From assembly GCA_947044405.1 (NCBI GenBank), contig CAMRHE010000035.1, forward strand, positions 6,359,501 to 6,423,500: DNA of 64,000 bases, written 5' to 3'. Below are positions 45,311-56,519 of the stretch, one piece after another (the first letter of the stretch is position 1; each line of letters opens with the position of its first letter). Source of the stretch: Leptodactylus fallax (lineage: Eukaryota; Chordata; Amphibia; Anura; Leptodactylidae). Both the position numbers and the translations under genes were made by a program. The notes beneath the pieces are model-generated. The model was not told where the DNA came from. It worked only from the letters and a program-made list of their open reading frames with translations, and did no database searches.

Positions 45311-46031
45311 GTAGCCCCCCCTTCTATGAGGGGTCCCTGGACCCCTAACAACAAGACCAGGTTTAAAGGGACCAGGGACCAGGTTTCCCTTTTATGAAAA
45401 TTTCTAATCAAAACCTCAGCATGAACAGACCGAGCCGGTTCCCAGGTTCGATCTTCAGGTCCATAACCCTTCCAATGGATGAGATATTGAAGAACGCCCC
45501 TAACTCTGCGTGAATCAACAATTCTCTGTACCTCAAACTCCTGATCCCCATCAACTTGAACAGGAGGAGGGGGTTTATCAGGTGGAATTACAGGTGGCAA
45601 ATACTTCTTTAGAAGAGATTTATGAAAAATGTTATGAATTTTAAATGACTGAGGAAGAGCCAAACGAAAAGATACTGGATTGATCATCTCAATAATCTTA
45701 TAAGGTCCAATGTATTTAGGACCCAATTTGTGCGACGGGATTTTAAGCCGCAGATTTTTTGAGGAAAGCCACACCTTCTCCCCACAGAAAAAACAGGACC
45801 AGCAGAACGATTTCTTTCAGCATTCTTTTTAGAGATTGATAGGGAATTCTCCAGGTTCGATTGAACCTGAGCCCAAACTGTGCACAGTTTTTCTGCCTCT
45901 ACGTTTACTTCAGGGTTATCAGTAGCAGGAGATAAAGAAGAAAAACGAGGATGAAAACCATAATTACAAAAAAACGGCAAAGTATTCAAGGCAACATGGT
46001 GATTATTAATTGCAAATTCAGCTAACGGCAA
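45220..46031 (-). pseudogene. Ty3 integrase C-terminal part with chromodomain
   Basis: Integrase joins element DNA to the host chromosome, and a C-terminal chromodomain steers it to modified histones. The frame from 46031 starts in PLAEFAINNHHVALNTLPFF, the end of the integrase core. A frame change near 45760 leads to KLGPKYIGPYKII, the GPY/F-type module. The chromodomain follows (about 45545-45400, FEVQRIVDSRRVRG, YLIHWKGYGPEDRTWEP). The frame does not stop before the LTR but continues ~30 codons into it, to 45220. The catalytic core and everything upstream are missing. This is a retrotransposon remnant; I see no envelope gene. Confidence 0.88.
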
Positions 46032-46045
46032 ATAATATTACAGTA

Positions 46046-46425
46046 TGCCAAACATCAGTGATATAGGGTAAGACCAATTAACAGTATTTCTGGACTGTCC
46101 CACAAGTTCATTGGCAATGGGTTAAGTCGAGAAGGTGCATGTGGGTGTGGCGGGACAATAAAGTATAAATGACTTTGTGAATAAACTGGAAGTGAGTTTC
46201 CCTCCATCTCTCACTAATTACCGCTCTTTTTACTCACGCTATGCCCTCCTAGACCTTCGTAGAGCTGTTAGTGATCGGTAATGCTAGCATTAGGCAAATA
46301 TAGAATCATTTGTGGATTTCAGGAACACCTGCATAAGACCCCTGTACAGGGTAGATACTGCCCTTCATCTCCCTGCTCAATGTAAGAAGCTGCTAAAGGC
46401 AATGCGTGGAATTTCCGATGTGATG
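46046..46425. other. Unassigned sequence
   Basis: GGGACAATAAAGTATAAATG around 46160 could be a polyadenylation-type signal of an LTR-like repeat, but no ends are visible. Nothing else is recognised. Confidence 0.3.
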
Positions 46426-46614
46426 TCACCCAATCTCCTCAGGAAGATCAATGTAAGCTAGACTTACAGTGAAAAGGCTCCCTCCCCCCTTCCCCAAGCT
46501 AAAATACCCTTGTATTTCAGGCAGGGTTAACCATCTTCTGTCTTCTGCAGACCATAAAACTCCTATCCTAGCAATTCCTTTTTCACACCATTTATGGAAC
46601 ATTATCCAAAGCAT
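46426..46614 (-). pseudogene. LINE ORF2 C-terminal remnant
   Basis: A short frame with FHKWCEKGIARIGVL and LTLPEIQGYFSLG, resembling the region after the reverse transcriptase in L1/Tx1-type ORF2 proteins, where a K/W-x-x-x-G-I-x-x-I/L-x-D/V-L pattern is common. It lies directly after the endonuclease remnant, so about 2 kb were deleted between them. Confidence 0.5.
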
Positions 46615-46639
46615 ATTCTAATCACCAACCCCATAGCAG

Positions 46640-47070
46640 TTGTTGGAAGCTCTCCTTCTCACAAAGATATGAGGGGAACCACTATATGTAGTCTAAAATT
46701 TCCATTGTAACTGGTGCATGATCCAATATTATTACATCTTCAACCCCGATGTCCAACACCCTGGGAAGGAAGGAGGGTATTGGAGAAATGGGAGTGAGAG
46801 AAATGATTATAAGCCTTATCATGAGGGTGGTCATGTCGCCATACATCTATCATGTTAGTTTGTTCCATAAAATGGGTAAGTACCCTGTCCCTATGTCTCA
46901 GCATAAGGGGTCTATTACTATCACTTTGCTTATCTGCCCATGGGTCCATCACTGTGTTCAAATCACCCCCTAAAAAGAGATGGCGTCCCAATAAGGTAGA
47001 AACGCTGACTGTTAGAGATCTGAAAAACTGGGCATTATTATCATTCAGTCCATATATATTAAGCAATCTA
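46640..47070 (-). pseudogene. LINE ORF2 endonuclease remnant
   Basis: LNIYGLNDNNAQFF starts near 47064, followed by LFLGGDLNTVMDP (the GDFN motif with Phe to Leu), MIDVWRHDHPHDKAYNHFSH and, after a frame change, a DHAPVTM-like trace near 46720. These are middle and late motifs of an apurinic-type LINE endonuclease. The active-site start (LNVRG and AQET motifs) is not present. Confidence 0.8.
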
Positions 47071-47761
47071 ATGTTATTCTCAATAACAATAACTTCCCCT
47101 TATCATCCTTATCCTCCTCTACTACCTAGGCCTGAAAATATTTGTGAATTAAGGTGATGACCCCAGCTTTGTTGGCCTCAAACGGGGGGAATTATTGCCA
47201 TAAAATAATTGCCATAGCTCAGTTACAGAAAAATCATGTACAGTCTCCAAAGTGTGGACGACTGTCCCTTCTTACTTAGGCTACTTGCTATAGGCTTCCT
47301 TTCTTCCAAAAAAGTAGGAACCCTAACGGCCCTCCCCCTCCCCTACTCACCCGGCATGAGGACTATGTTTGTGTCAGTAAAGGATCTCAGCCTGATGGTG
47401 CCAGTTGGGTGTTAGTGTCACCATCCAAAAGTAATGTTAATAGTGGTATAAATCTCTCAACCAGGAGAACGCTACTTCAACCAAACTTAATCTTAATCGT
47501 AGGCGTTCACTATCTCTCCAATGGGTGGAGATGTTCTCCAGTATTGAGCCTATTGGCATAAATAACATGGTGCAACAGTCCCAAAGTCCTTTTTCCAACC
47601 CACTCAGCCAGGTTAGCCACTCATGTGCTGTTCTCCAAATAGAACTGACTTACCTCCCTTTGACGGTGTCAGCAGTCCAAGCAATGATGGCTCTGGATCT
47701 ATAGGAGGGACCAGAGTTGTTGTGCTTTGGGGTTACCAGGAACTGTAGAAGTCGATTTATC

Positions 47762-48356
47762 CTATGAATCTCTGTCGTGCTGCAACTTCCTTGAGACCAG
47801 GATTAATTCCAGGCCTAACAAGATTCCTTCCTCGTTCAGATAAACCATGACTGTCTCTGGTGTTGTAAAATTGTGGGAGATGCCCTCTTGCCAAAAAATG
47901 CATAACGTGGAGGTTATTGCAAGGTGAATCTCCCTTTTTGTACGAGTGGTTAAATCTGAAAATGCTCTACGACATTTTATTACTTCAGTGGAGTAATCTC
48001 TGAGCAGTATGAGCCTTGAGTTGAATAGCTGCACTATCTGTATTCTAGTTTTAAATGCATGAAGGATGCTCGTCTTATCTGTGAAGTCCAAATACCTCAC
48101 TATGACCTGTCTAGGTCATACCTTATCAGCATGAAGTGAGTGGCCCCAGGGAGAATGCGTATATTATTTCTGCGCCACCGGTTTTCGTGATCTTTGTTCC
48201 GGTCTCGAGTACCTTATTGTCCCTTACCGAATCGCACACCTGAGTGTATGCGCACTCCACATCAGTTTCCAATGTTAAGATCCTGATTTCCATTTCAATT
48301 ATATGAGTCTCATGGCGCTGTACCTTCTGCTGTAATTGTTGGAGCGAGTCCGCCAT
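47762..48356 (-). pseudogene. LINE ORF1 remnant
   Basis: From 48356, MADSLQQLQQKVQRHETHIIEMEIRILTLE-type heptads form a coiled coil (shown here only as the first residues, MADSLQQLQQKV). After a frame change the C-terminal domain follows: RYLDFTDKTSIL near 48095, LILLRDYSTEV near 48000 and FTTPETVMVYLNEEG near 47855. This is the order of L1/Tx1-type ORF1 proteins. The RRM between them is not readable. Confidence 0.75.
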
Positions 48357-48620
48357 GGTTGCTCACCAGAGTCTTTATAACTGCTTTTTATAGTTTAGTG
48401 TGGCCGCAGTTGGTCCTAGTCCATCTTCCAAGGCCTCAGACTCTGAGGGGAGCTGATACTGGTCCTCTCGGGACAGCAGTGTGGAGATTCTGCAGCCACC
48501 ATGCATCTCTCTGAACATTGTTTGGAACCGGCAGAGTTTGTGGCCGATTTTGCACCCTCACCAGGCGAAGCAGCAGGTTAGATGCAGATTATTAGTAAGA
48601 TACCGGAGACAAGGGGCCAG

Positions 48621-50599
48621 AGCTCCTAAACTACCACTCCTACATCACTAGTGCCGAAACCAGAAGTCCTTCTTTTTGATTTTAAGAAATACTTTTTACC
48701 CTAACAAAAAATTAAAAAGTCTTCCACAATGCTATCTCGTTGCTTCTTCTTGAATGTGTTGGAGGATACACTTCTTTATTCAGAATTACAAAAGGTACAA
48801 CTTTACTTATAATTATTATAAGGGCAAAAATTTATATATTCCACATTTGTCAAAGCTATGAAGTTTTTTTTTTTCATCTTCTTCATCATCTTACATATGA
48901 ATCTAACAGGACACTAATTGTGCTAGGCTTGATTGGATTACTAATGCACCAAGGTAACCAACTTACTGTATGTATGGTACCAGGTAGAGTTCAAAGAGGC
49001 CTTGTCACAAAATACAAAATGCTAAATGGCGTACATCTAACCCTCTCATCAATTCTCTGAGAAAACAAAAAAGGTTACCGCCCATTTGGAGAATAATTTC
49101 TAATTTATATGAAACGTACAAGAGGCCATATTTGTTGAACTGAATGGATAAAAAAATGTTCTGGAGCACAGCAGCAATGAAATGAGCTATCTTGGTGACA
49201 GGTCCTCTTTAACAGGCCAGAGGCGTGTGGCCCCATATTTGAGGAACAGGCTTTGTTCACCCAACTCTGCTGTATGTATGAACCCATGTTATTTCTTGTT
49301 TTTCAATGTGTACTCTTTGAGATCCTTCATAGGTTGCTGCATATGTCAAAAAAGTTGTAAAAACAGAACTTGATTTATGTTTCTAAATATATAATATGGT
49401 TTTAGTGTTCAGTTTTCATGGTAACATTATACTGTATACTATAAAATTAAAAGGGTCCTAATATAATTAAAATGAAGCAAGAAAACACTGACCTCAGTAA
49501 TGAAATAGATAAACACACAATTTAATATGATTGAATTTCAGATTTATGAACTGTTTTAGCTCTTATAAACACATATTTGATCTTTGACAGACATAGCCCC
49601 ATATTAATTACGAGTCTGAGGAGAAACTGCATTCCTTTCTTTTACAAAACCCAGCTCTTTGAAATAAAGTCAGTTCATTTTTCATGTTGGCTCTGGATTA
49701 TGGCAGAGATAGGATTGCTTGACTTTAGCCATACATGTAAGGATTAATTTGTGAAACAAGAGCGGTTACTAAAAATGTTTATGTTTTCTCATGTTTTGAA
49801 AGGTACTTTAAAAACTCTTAGTGAACATATCATATATCTGTAAACATTTCACTTAGTAATAAGATATGTTTAGAACTGGATAAATCTTCATGTACAATAT
49901 AAAAGTATAAGTAATTATGTTTGTAATATAAAAGTTATTTTATTCTTTATAGATTTAGTGTCTTAGCATCCGATTTCCATAATAAACTCATAAACTGTAA
50001 AGAATATAGAGCAGATAATTAACTTTTAGCAAGGGCCATTGTTCTTGATGGGTTATTTTGCAAAGGTAAGCAAATACTTTTTTTTGTACTTTAATGTATG
50101 GAATAATTATTCTTCTGCTTTCAATGCCCATTGACTAAGCCCACAATTATGTAAAATGTCACTATTATGCATGCTATTGTCGCCATGATTGTTTTAACAG
50201 AGGGGGAAACAAAGCATGGACTGATGTAATAAACTTACCTTGCTGAGCTTCAGCTCTGTTCTTTTATCCAAGCCAACAATGTCACTATACTGTTAAAGCT
50301 TTCCAGTGAAAGTGCATCCGTGCTGTGTCAGTAATACCTGAGGGAACTATTATTCCAAATCATTTTAGTTCATTCATTACGGTGGGTTCTTTATTTTGTG
50401 TCCATTAAAACTGCTAGAAAAGTAAAAAAAAAATCTACAGCATGCCAAAGCTGCAGCTAAAAAATCTACATGTTAGGTACAAAAACATGTAAAACCATGT
50501 CAGATGAGAAATTGACCCTTTGAAAATACAAGTTGCTGCTTATCACCACTATTAGAAGGACTAATGGTGTGTTCATTCCTCAAACATTCATCTGTCTAG
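48621..50599. other. Mostly unassigned A+T-rich DNA with one short repeat
   Basis: Around 49080-49215, a phrase ending GGTGACAGGTCCTCTTTAA has the look of a common interspersed repeat. Elsewhere I see no motif or tandem structure. Confidence 0.4.
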
Positions 50600-50602
50600 A
50601 AC

Positions 50603-50740
50603 AGGGGTAGGCAACCTTTTTTGTTCGGCGTGCCGATTTTAATTAAAAAATCAAAGATGAGGTACTCGGAGTGCCGGTCAATAATTCTAAGGCTGACAAC
50701 CCCTATACTAAAGTCATATACCACAAACCATAACACAGAA
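50603..50740 (+). mobile_element. hAT-like MITE fragment
   Basis: CAGGGGTAGGCAACCTTTTT at about 50602 has the form of the terminal repeat seen in many vertebrate hAT MITEs (CAGGGGT-GGCAACC). The matching right end and 8-bp duplication are not found. Confidence 0.5.
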
Positions 50741-51015
50741 GTACTGCCGCAAGATGCTTCATGACGCATGCGTTTACATGCTATTACATGTGCAGCCCCC
50801 AATTAGTGGTAAATGTATGCGTCCAGGAGCACCGTATGGCAGCATCCTTATGGTGGTAACACACTATGTATCTGGATGCAGCTATATTCTTAGGCCACTG
50901 GAACTTTTACTTCGATGTAAAACTGCGTTCACATGGTGCATTTTTGCACACAAAAAATGCCTGAGTTTTCTGTGCAAAAACACATCCTTAATACAGAAAA
51001 CACACCATTATATAG

Positions 51016-51668
51016 AATAATGTCCCATAGTGGTCCCTTCACATGGTATTATGTCCCATAGCGGTCTATGCACACAGTATTATATCCCATAGCCGCCTCT
51101 GCACACGGTATTATATCCCATAGAGGCCCCTGCATACCGTATTATGTCCCATAGCGGCCCCTGAACACCGTATTATGTCCCATAGCAGCCTCTGCGCACT
51201 GTATTATGTCCCATAGCGGCCCCTGCACATGGTATTATGTCCCATAGAGGCCCCTGCACATGGTATTATGTCCCATAGCGGCCACTGCACACCGTATTAT
51301 GTCCCATAGCGGCCTCTGCATACGGTATTATTTCCCATAGCGGCCCCTGCACACTGTATTATGTCTCATAGTGGCCCCTGCACACAGTATTATGTCCTAT
51401 GGTGGCCTCTGCACACGGTTTTATGTCCCATAGCGGTCCCTGCACACGGTATTATGTCCCATAGCAGTCCCTGCACACGGTATTATGTCCAATAGCGGCC
51501 CCTGCACACCGTATTATGTCCAATAGCGGCCCCTGCACACCGTATTATGTCCCATAGCGGCCCCTGCACATGTTATTATATCCCATAGCGGCCCCTGCAC
51601 ACGGTATTATGTTCTATAGCGGCCCCTGTACATGATATTATAACCCATAGTGGCCCCTGCAAACAGTA
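51016..51668. repeat. 31-bp minisatellite, about 21 units
   Basis: The core GTCCCATAGCGGCCCCTGCA plus CACGGTATTAT repeats about 21 times head to tail in strict 31-bp register. Units differ by 1-5 substitutions and show no indels that I can see. The outermost units are the most diverged. The unit is not a multiple of three, and no frame stays open through the array. Confidence 0.95.
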
Positions 51669-51712
51669 TAATATTCTAACTTTTATAATATTCCAATTTT
51701 CACCACTCACTA

Positions 51713-52098
51713 GCTATTATTATACTGTGGGGTCTCTTCAGACCCCAGAGTATAATAAGTGGAGGGCCAAGGGAGGTGACAAACATAAAAAACAATGTTA
51801 CTCACCTTTCCTGTGCTCCACAGACGCTCTGCTCTCTTTGGGCGCTTCTGCCTGTAGTCAACAACCGCTAATTGGGTCTCAGGGGTCACGTCGCATCATT
51901 ATGCATAATGATGCTGAACGTGACCCCTGAGGCCCTGTCAGCGGTCTCTTATGTCAGACAGAAGCGCCTGCACATCACCGAGCTGCTGCGGAGCGCAGGA
52001 AAAGTGAGTTAACATTATTTTTTATGTTTGATCATCTCCTCGGGGACTCCGCTTATTATACTCTGAGGTCTGAAGAGACCCCACAGTATAATAATAGC
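51713..52098. mobile_element. Foldback MITE (386 bp) with nested palindromic ends
   Basis: The ends are inverted repeats of about 50 bp: GCTATTATTATACTGTGGGG at the left and its complement at the right. Each end contains its own short palindrome (GGGGTCTCTTCAGACCCC). The centre also folds: GGTCACGT near 51885 faces ACGTGACC near 51920. No coding sequence is present. Related pieces lie at 18145-18530 and 35196-35410. The target duplication is not clear. Confidence 0.85.
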
Positions 52099-52099
52099 A

Positions 52100-52639
52100 G
52101 TTTTGTTTCGGCCATGTTTGGTCCGATCGAAACTACTGAGTGAGGACTCTGCTGCCTTTAACAATGCTTGATTCTTGCATTATAATTTCCCGACAATGCT
52201 GGCTACTTGCCATCATTCATCTACATGTTGTCATTTCATAAATATTAGTTTAGTTTTAAATGATAATATTGTGTTCGTTATATGAGTCTCCCCTGACAGG
52301 GATGAAGGAATTGCAGCACAGCTACATTCAAAAGAAGGGAACTGTGCTGCTGATCTTTGCATTGTCAGTGGCCAGCATCCCCTAATATGAGGAAAAGGTG
52401 TGAAGGGGATGCAACAATAAACCAGCACCATGGCCCTTTAGTTCTCAGAATCAGTAACATCGGACCATAATTGATTAGAAACTGATAGCATAGTCTAGAG
52501 ATATGGCGTGAGAAGATTTTAACAATTGTTTATTTTTTTAAGATTTTTACATACACACAAGATGTGCAGGATGGAGGTCCATGTACATGACCACGTACTT
52601 TAAAGACAAAATAGACAACTTCTGTGATGAAATAGTACC
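52100..52639. other. Unassigned A+T-rich DNA
   Basis: No feature recognised. Confidence 0.4.
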
Positions 52640-53385
52640 TATCTCCAAACAGTATCAATCTCCTTCCATCCCTTTCTCCTCCTTGGGAACTATCTTTTGT
52701 TCACCCAGTTACAGAGGAGGAAGTTCCCAGCTTCGTTCTTTTTACCCTACTACTTGCACAAGCGACCAAATCACACCTCCTCCAGTCTCTGTCCCCTGAT
52801 CTTACAACTCACCTTACTAAAATTTTTAACCTCTCTCTCTCGCTTCTGGAATGCTTTACCCTAGAAAATTAGACTAAGGCTGGGTTCACACCAGCGTTTG
52901 TGTGAACTTAGCGTAATACCCAACTACAGCAGCTTCAAACATGCCCTAAAATCACATCTGTTTAGGTAGGCTTACCACATGACCTGATCACATTGTTCTG
53001 CACCTCCGCACACTAAGCTAATGTTTCTTATCAAAGGCTATCCTTTCTACACTATCCCTCAGACCCTCCATCTAGAAGTTACTCTGTACTCCCTGCACTT
53101 AGTATCTATATATTCGCAGACACCAGCTGGTGATGGGCTCATTCAGCTTCAGTTATATGACCTTACTTATAAAAAGATGGCTGGACCATTGTGCCAAACA
53201 AGCCCTCTTACCTCTTGTGTTTCCTTATTTCCTCATGGAAACATTGTAAGCTCTCACGAGTAGGGCCCTCACTCCTATTGTTTGATACATTAATTCTTTA
53301 TCACATTGTAATGTCAAATACTGTCTGTTCATGTACCCTCTGATTTGTAAAGTGCTGTGGAATATGCTGGTGCTATATAAATAAA

Positions 53386-53417
<32 letters not shown>
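52640..53417 (+). mobile_element. Non-LTR retrotransposon 3' end with (TTA)n tail
   Basis: The decayed frame contains FWNALP near 52836 and, after a short insertion, SSFKHALKSHLFR near 52930. This is the same C-terminal signature as at 29140-29715. The 3' region has GTAAGCTCTCACGAGTAGGG (53247) and TGCTATATAAATAAAGTTA, and it ends in a perfect (TTA)n run at 53387-53417. A ~35-bp segment starting CTAAGGCTGGGTTCACACC (about 52874-52910) interrupts the frame and looks like a piece of another repeat. Confidence 0.65.
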
Positions 53418-53418
<1 letters not shown>

Positions 53419-55276
53419 TAAGAAGATTTAGTGTAAAAGGCATATGATCATCTTTGAGCTGATATAAAGCCAAACAATTTCTATTAGCCCTTGGGTCTTT
53501 TCTTCCAAAATGTTGCTATTTGATGAATAATGAAAGAAGTCTTAAAAGAAAGTGAACATTATGTAAAACTGCATTAACAGTTAAAGTCACATTTGAAAAA
53601 AATGAAAAGTTGAAACCTATGAGTCTAAAAACAAATAATTGTATTATTATTCTGTTTATTTTGCTTATAATATCTATTTCCACTGCTAAGCCATTAAGAT
53701 CTCACCGAATCATAAATATGTCTTTATAAAGGTTATTATTCTAATTGACTTTCAGCCAATAACCCTGGCCAATAATAGCACTACACACTTATAAAAAAAA
53801 AACAAAAAAAAACACAGTTTACAAATAGAAGTTTATGACAGGCTTGAGACCCACTGAACGCATGAAAATTCAGCCTCCATCAATAACCAAACTTTAATTA
53901 TACACTGAAGGATTTTAGGCAGTGTGGTGAAGACGACCTGTGTCATATTTATGGAGCACTTCAATCAATTATTTGTCAAATCCTTCAAAATGTACTTTGT
54001 TTTGCTGAGAGCAAAATGTACATATAACGATTTGTTTTCCAGCGCTCTCCGAGCACCTGGGGATCTGCGTTCATTGTATACTACTTTTGAAACACTTTTT
54101 AACTGACATGGTTGATAGCCTAGTAGATTATATTATTGAGCTAATTAGACTATTGTATTCTGACTAGAGAGACCAGATTCCAGGAACAAAACAAAATGCC
54201 TTTAAACTGTTGACTTCCATCCATCTGCTCCCAGGCAAGTATCCACATGATTGAATGCAAATTGCAACTGGGCAACGAACAAACATGAACTTGGTGCATT
54301 TAATGGGTGTTTTCAATGATTTTATTCATAAACAAGTCATATTCTTGTTATATTGTAGAACATGGTCACATAATAATATTTACGTCTTATGGTAAGTCAA
54401 TGACCAGCCAACATATTGAAAATGATGCCATTAAATTAGCAGGTAAAGAATATGAGAATCAATGTCAGCATCCTTGGCTCCTTTTTTGTGTTGATATGAA
54501 TGAGGCTGGATGGGAAAGAGGAAGCATTGTTCTCGCTCACAGGAAACTGTGCCTTCTCTAATTGGCTCTTCTGATCTCAGTGGAAAATGTATAGGGATGT
54601 TATCCAAAATTAATAACTGTACATCTGCTACTTTTACAGAGGAAAGGTTTGTGATCAATAGACCTACGCAAACAGAAGCAATCGCTGAGGGTGAGGACTC
54701 AAAATATCTCATTATAGGATATAGCTTTCAAATAAACTCATTGTGACTCCCAAAGTTTTTCTATTTTTTTTTTATATATATTTTGCAGTTGTATTTCAAG
54801 CTATACATAGAGATAATGCAAATAATCTGTTATAACACTTGTTTTATACATTTCATATAGGTTATAGATGCTCTGGTTTTATTTAATGACATAAGTGCAC
54901 GGGAATCATTTGCCTGTTGTTAACTTATTTAACTTTTTATTAGTTATCACTAATATCATTATCACTGTTTGAGGATCAATAATAATAATATTCAAGCTTC
55001 CTAACTTTATAAAGGAAGCAGTTCATGATATTTGGTGATTGTAATGACATTTCAACCACCATTTCAAAATACATACAAAATGTACTAGAACATATTAAGA
55101 ATATAATAAATCATACCAGAGCTTCATGACCTGTATAAAATAGTTTTGTGCTTTTATATGTGATTTATTTGTTGTACTCCTTATTTTCTTGTAATTTACA
55201 GTAACAGTATATAATTGCCCTGATATTGCACAGTTCCCATTGTGCAGATCTCCAAATGAGCTGAGAGTGGCAAAGC
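53418..55276. other. Intergenic DNA without recognisable features
   Basis: A+T rich. Short frames at 54307-54746 occur on both strands over the same bases and carry no motif. Confidence 0.4.
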
Positions 55277-55280
55277 TTAA

Positions 55281-55770
55281 AGGGGTATTCCCACCAACAT
55301 AACCATTTTAAAATTTTAGATAAAAAGTTAAACATTTTTGCAAGTAAAAGTAATTAAACATTTTGCAGAGTTTTAAAGATTTTTTTTTCTAAATATGACA
55401 TTCTATTGTCTTGATCGGTTGACAATGGATACGACCATGAATGCTGGACCTTTCTAAGGTCAGAAAATCAGTCATGATTTCCTTATTGTGGCCAGGACAT
55501 CTTCTGATACATGTAGTGTCCCTTCCTGATAACACAGCTACAATAAGAAAATTATGGCTGGGTTCCTAACACGTCCTAGACCACAGAAAGTTTCTGCATT
55601 CATGGTCGTATCCATTGGCAACCGATCAAGACAACAAACTGTCACCACTAAGATGGTTAGAAAAAAATCTTTAAAACTCTGCAGAATTTTTAACTACTTA
55701 TATTTGCAAAAATGTTTATCTTTTAATTATCTACAAATGTAGATAGGGTCATGTTCATGGGAATACCCCT
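55281..55770. mobile_element. TTAA-flanked foldback MITE (490 bp)
   Basis: TTAA lies at 55277-55280 and 55771-55774. The ends read AGGGGTATTCCCA and TGGGAATACCCCT. The inverted similarity extends nearly 200 bp inward, including ATTCATGGTCGTATCCATTG-like sequence on the right and its complement on the left (about 55425-55450). No coding sequence. TTAA and the AGGG start fit Kolobok or piggyBac derivatives. Confidence 0.88.
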
Positions 55771-55774
55771 TTAA

Positions 55775-56515
55775 GGCTCACGAGTTCAGGTGCAAAGGTT
55801 TAACCTGTGCTCCTTCTCCTTATTGCACCCCAACACACTGCTTTAGCATACAGTGTGTGGTGATGGAGGCCCCCTGACTGAAGAGCCTGGTCACAGTTGT
55901 ATATCCCCTATAGTTATGTCACTGCAAAATCATATAACCTGTATGAGGGTGTTTTAATGGAGTGGTATTTCTTAGGCTCCATTCAGATCACATATTTTAC
56001 ATCTGTTGAGCACATCCATTTAATGTATTTAAAAACCGGATGCAAAGAATGGATGCAACATATGCAAATGGTTTATCTTCCATTTAGATAGACATCAATG
56101 TTAAAAAATTGATCCATTTCTGTTTTCTTTGTTTTGTTTTTTTTGAAGGACACAAAATTGTAGCATGGCTCCATTCATATCACATTTCTTACATTCTCTA
56201 GCAATCCATTTAATGGATGAAAAAAAAAAAAACGGACACAAAAAGATGCAAACGAATAGGCATCCATTTACATAGACATCAATCTTTTAAAAAAAAAATG
56301 GATACAGTATAGTGTTTTCTCTACCAAATTGTCAAGATCTGGAGGGAAAGTCTATTAAATATGATAAATGTAATGTGAAAGAGGTTTACTGTAAGACTTA
56401 GGAGTAGGCTTCTCCCCAAACCTAAAAGTAACATAACACTATTGTCCCTTTATGTATATCTATAGAGCTAAATTAGCCTAATACAGGCCAAAAAACTGAC
56501 CTTTCGGTTAGACCA
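55775..56515. other. Unassigned DNA
   Basis: Two loosely similar blocks around 55975-56110 and 56165-56290 share CATTTAATG, CCATTTA-ATAGACATCAAT and A-runs, which suggests a diverged ~190-bp tandem duplication. Nothing else is seen. Confidence 0.35.
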
Positions 56516-56519
56516 TATA

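Larger units (their letters stand above)
44638..46045 (-). mobile_element. Ty3-type chromovirus, 5'-truncated
   Basis: Only the last ~0.7 kb of pol and the 3' LTR remain. The break at about 46045 falls within integrase. Truncation at the 5' side of an LTR element suggests later deletion rather than incomplete insertion. Confidence 0.85.
46426..48620 (-). mobile_element. L1/Tx1-type LINE, minus strand, decayed and internally deleted
   Basis: In minus-strand order it has ORF1 pieces (48356-47762), a spacer, part of the ORF2 endonuclease (47066-46640) and then, after a large deletion, a short ORF2 C-terminal piece (46614-46430). The reverse transcriptase is missing. The left and right limits are approximate. 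Confidence 0.75.

Noticed and set aside
46749..47157. Plus-strand frames
   Set aside because: They are shadows of the minus-strand LINE endonuclease remnant.
51016..51668. CRISPR-like regular array
   Set aside because: The whole 31-bp unit repeats without unique spacers, and the window is plainly eukaryotic, so it is a minisatellite.
53387..53417. (TTA)n run as an independent microsatellite
   Set aside because: It directly follows a LINE 3' end, so I treat it as that element's tail.
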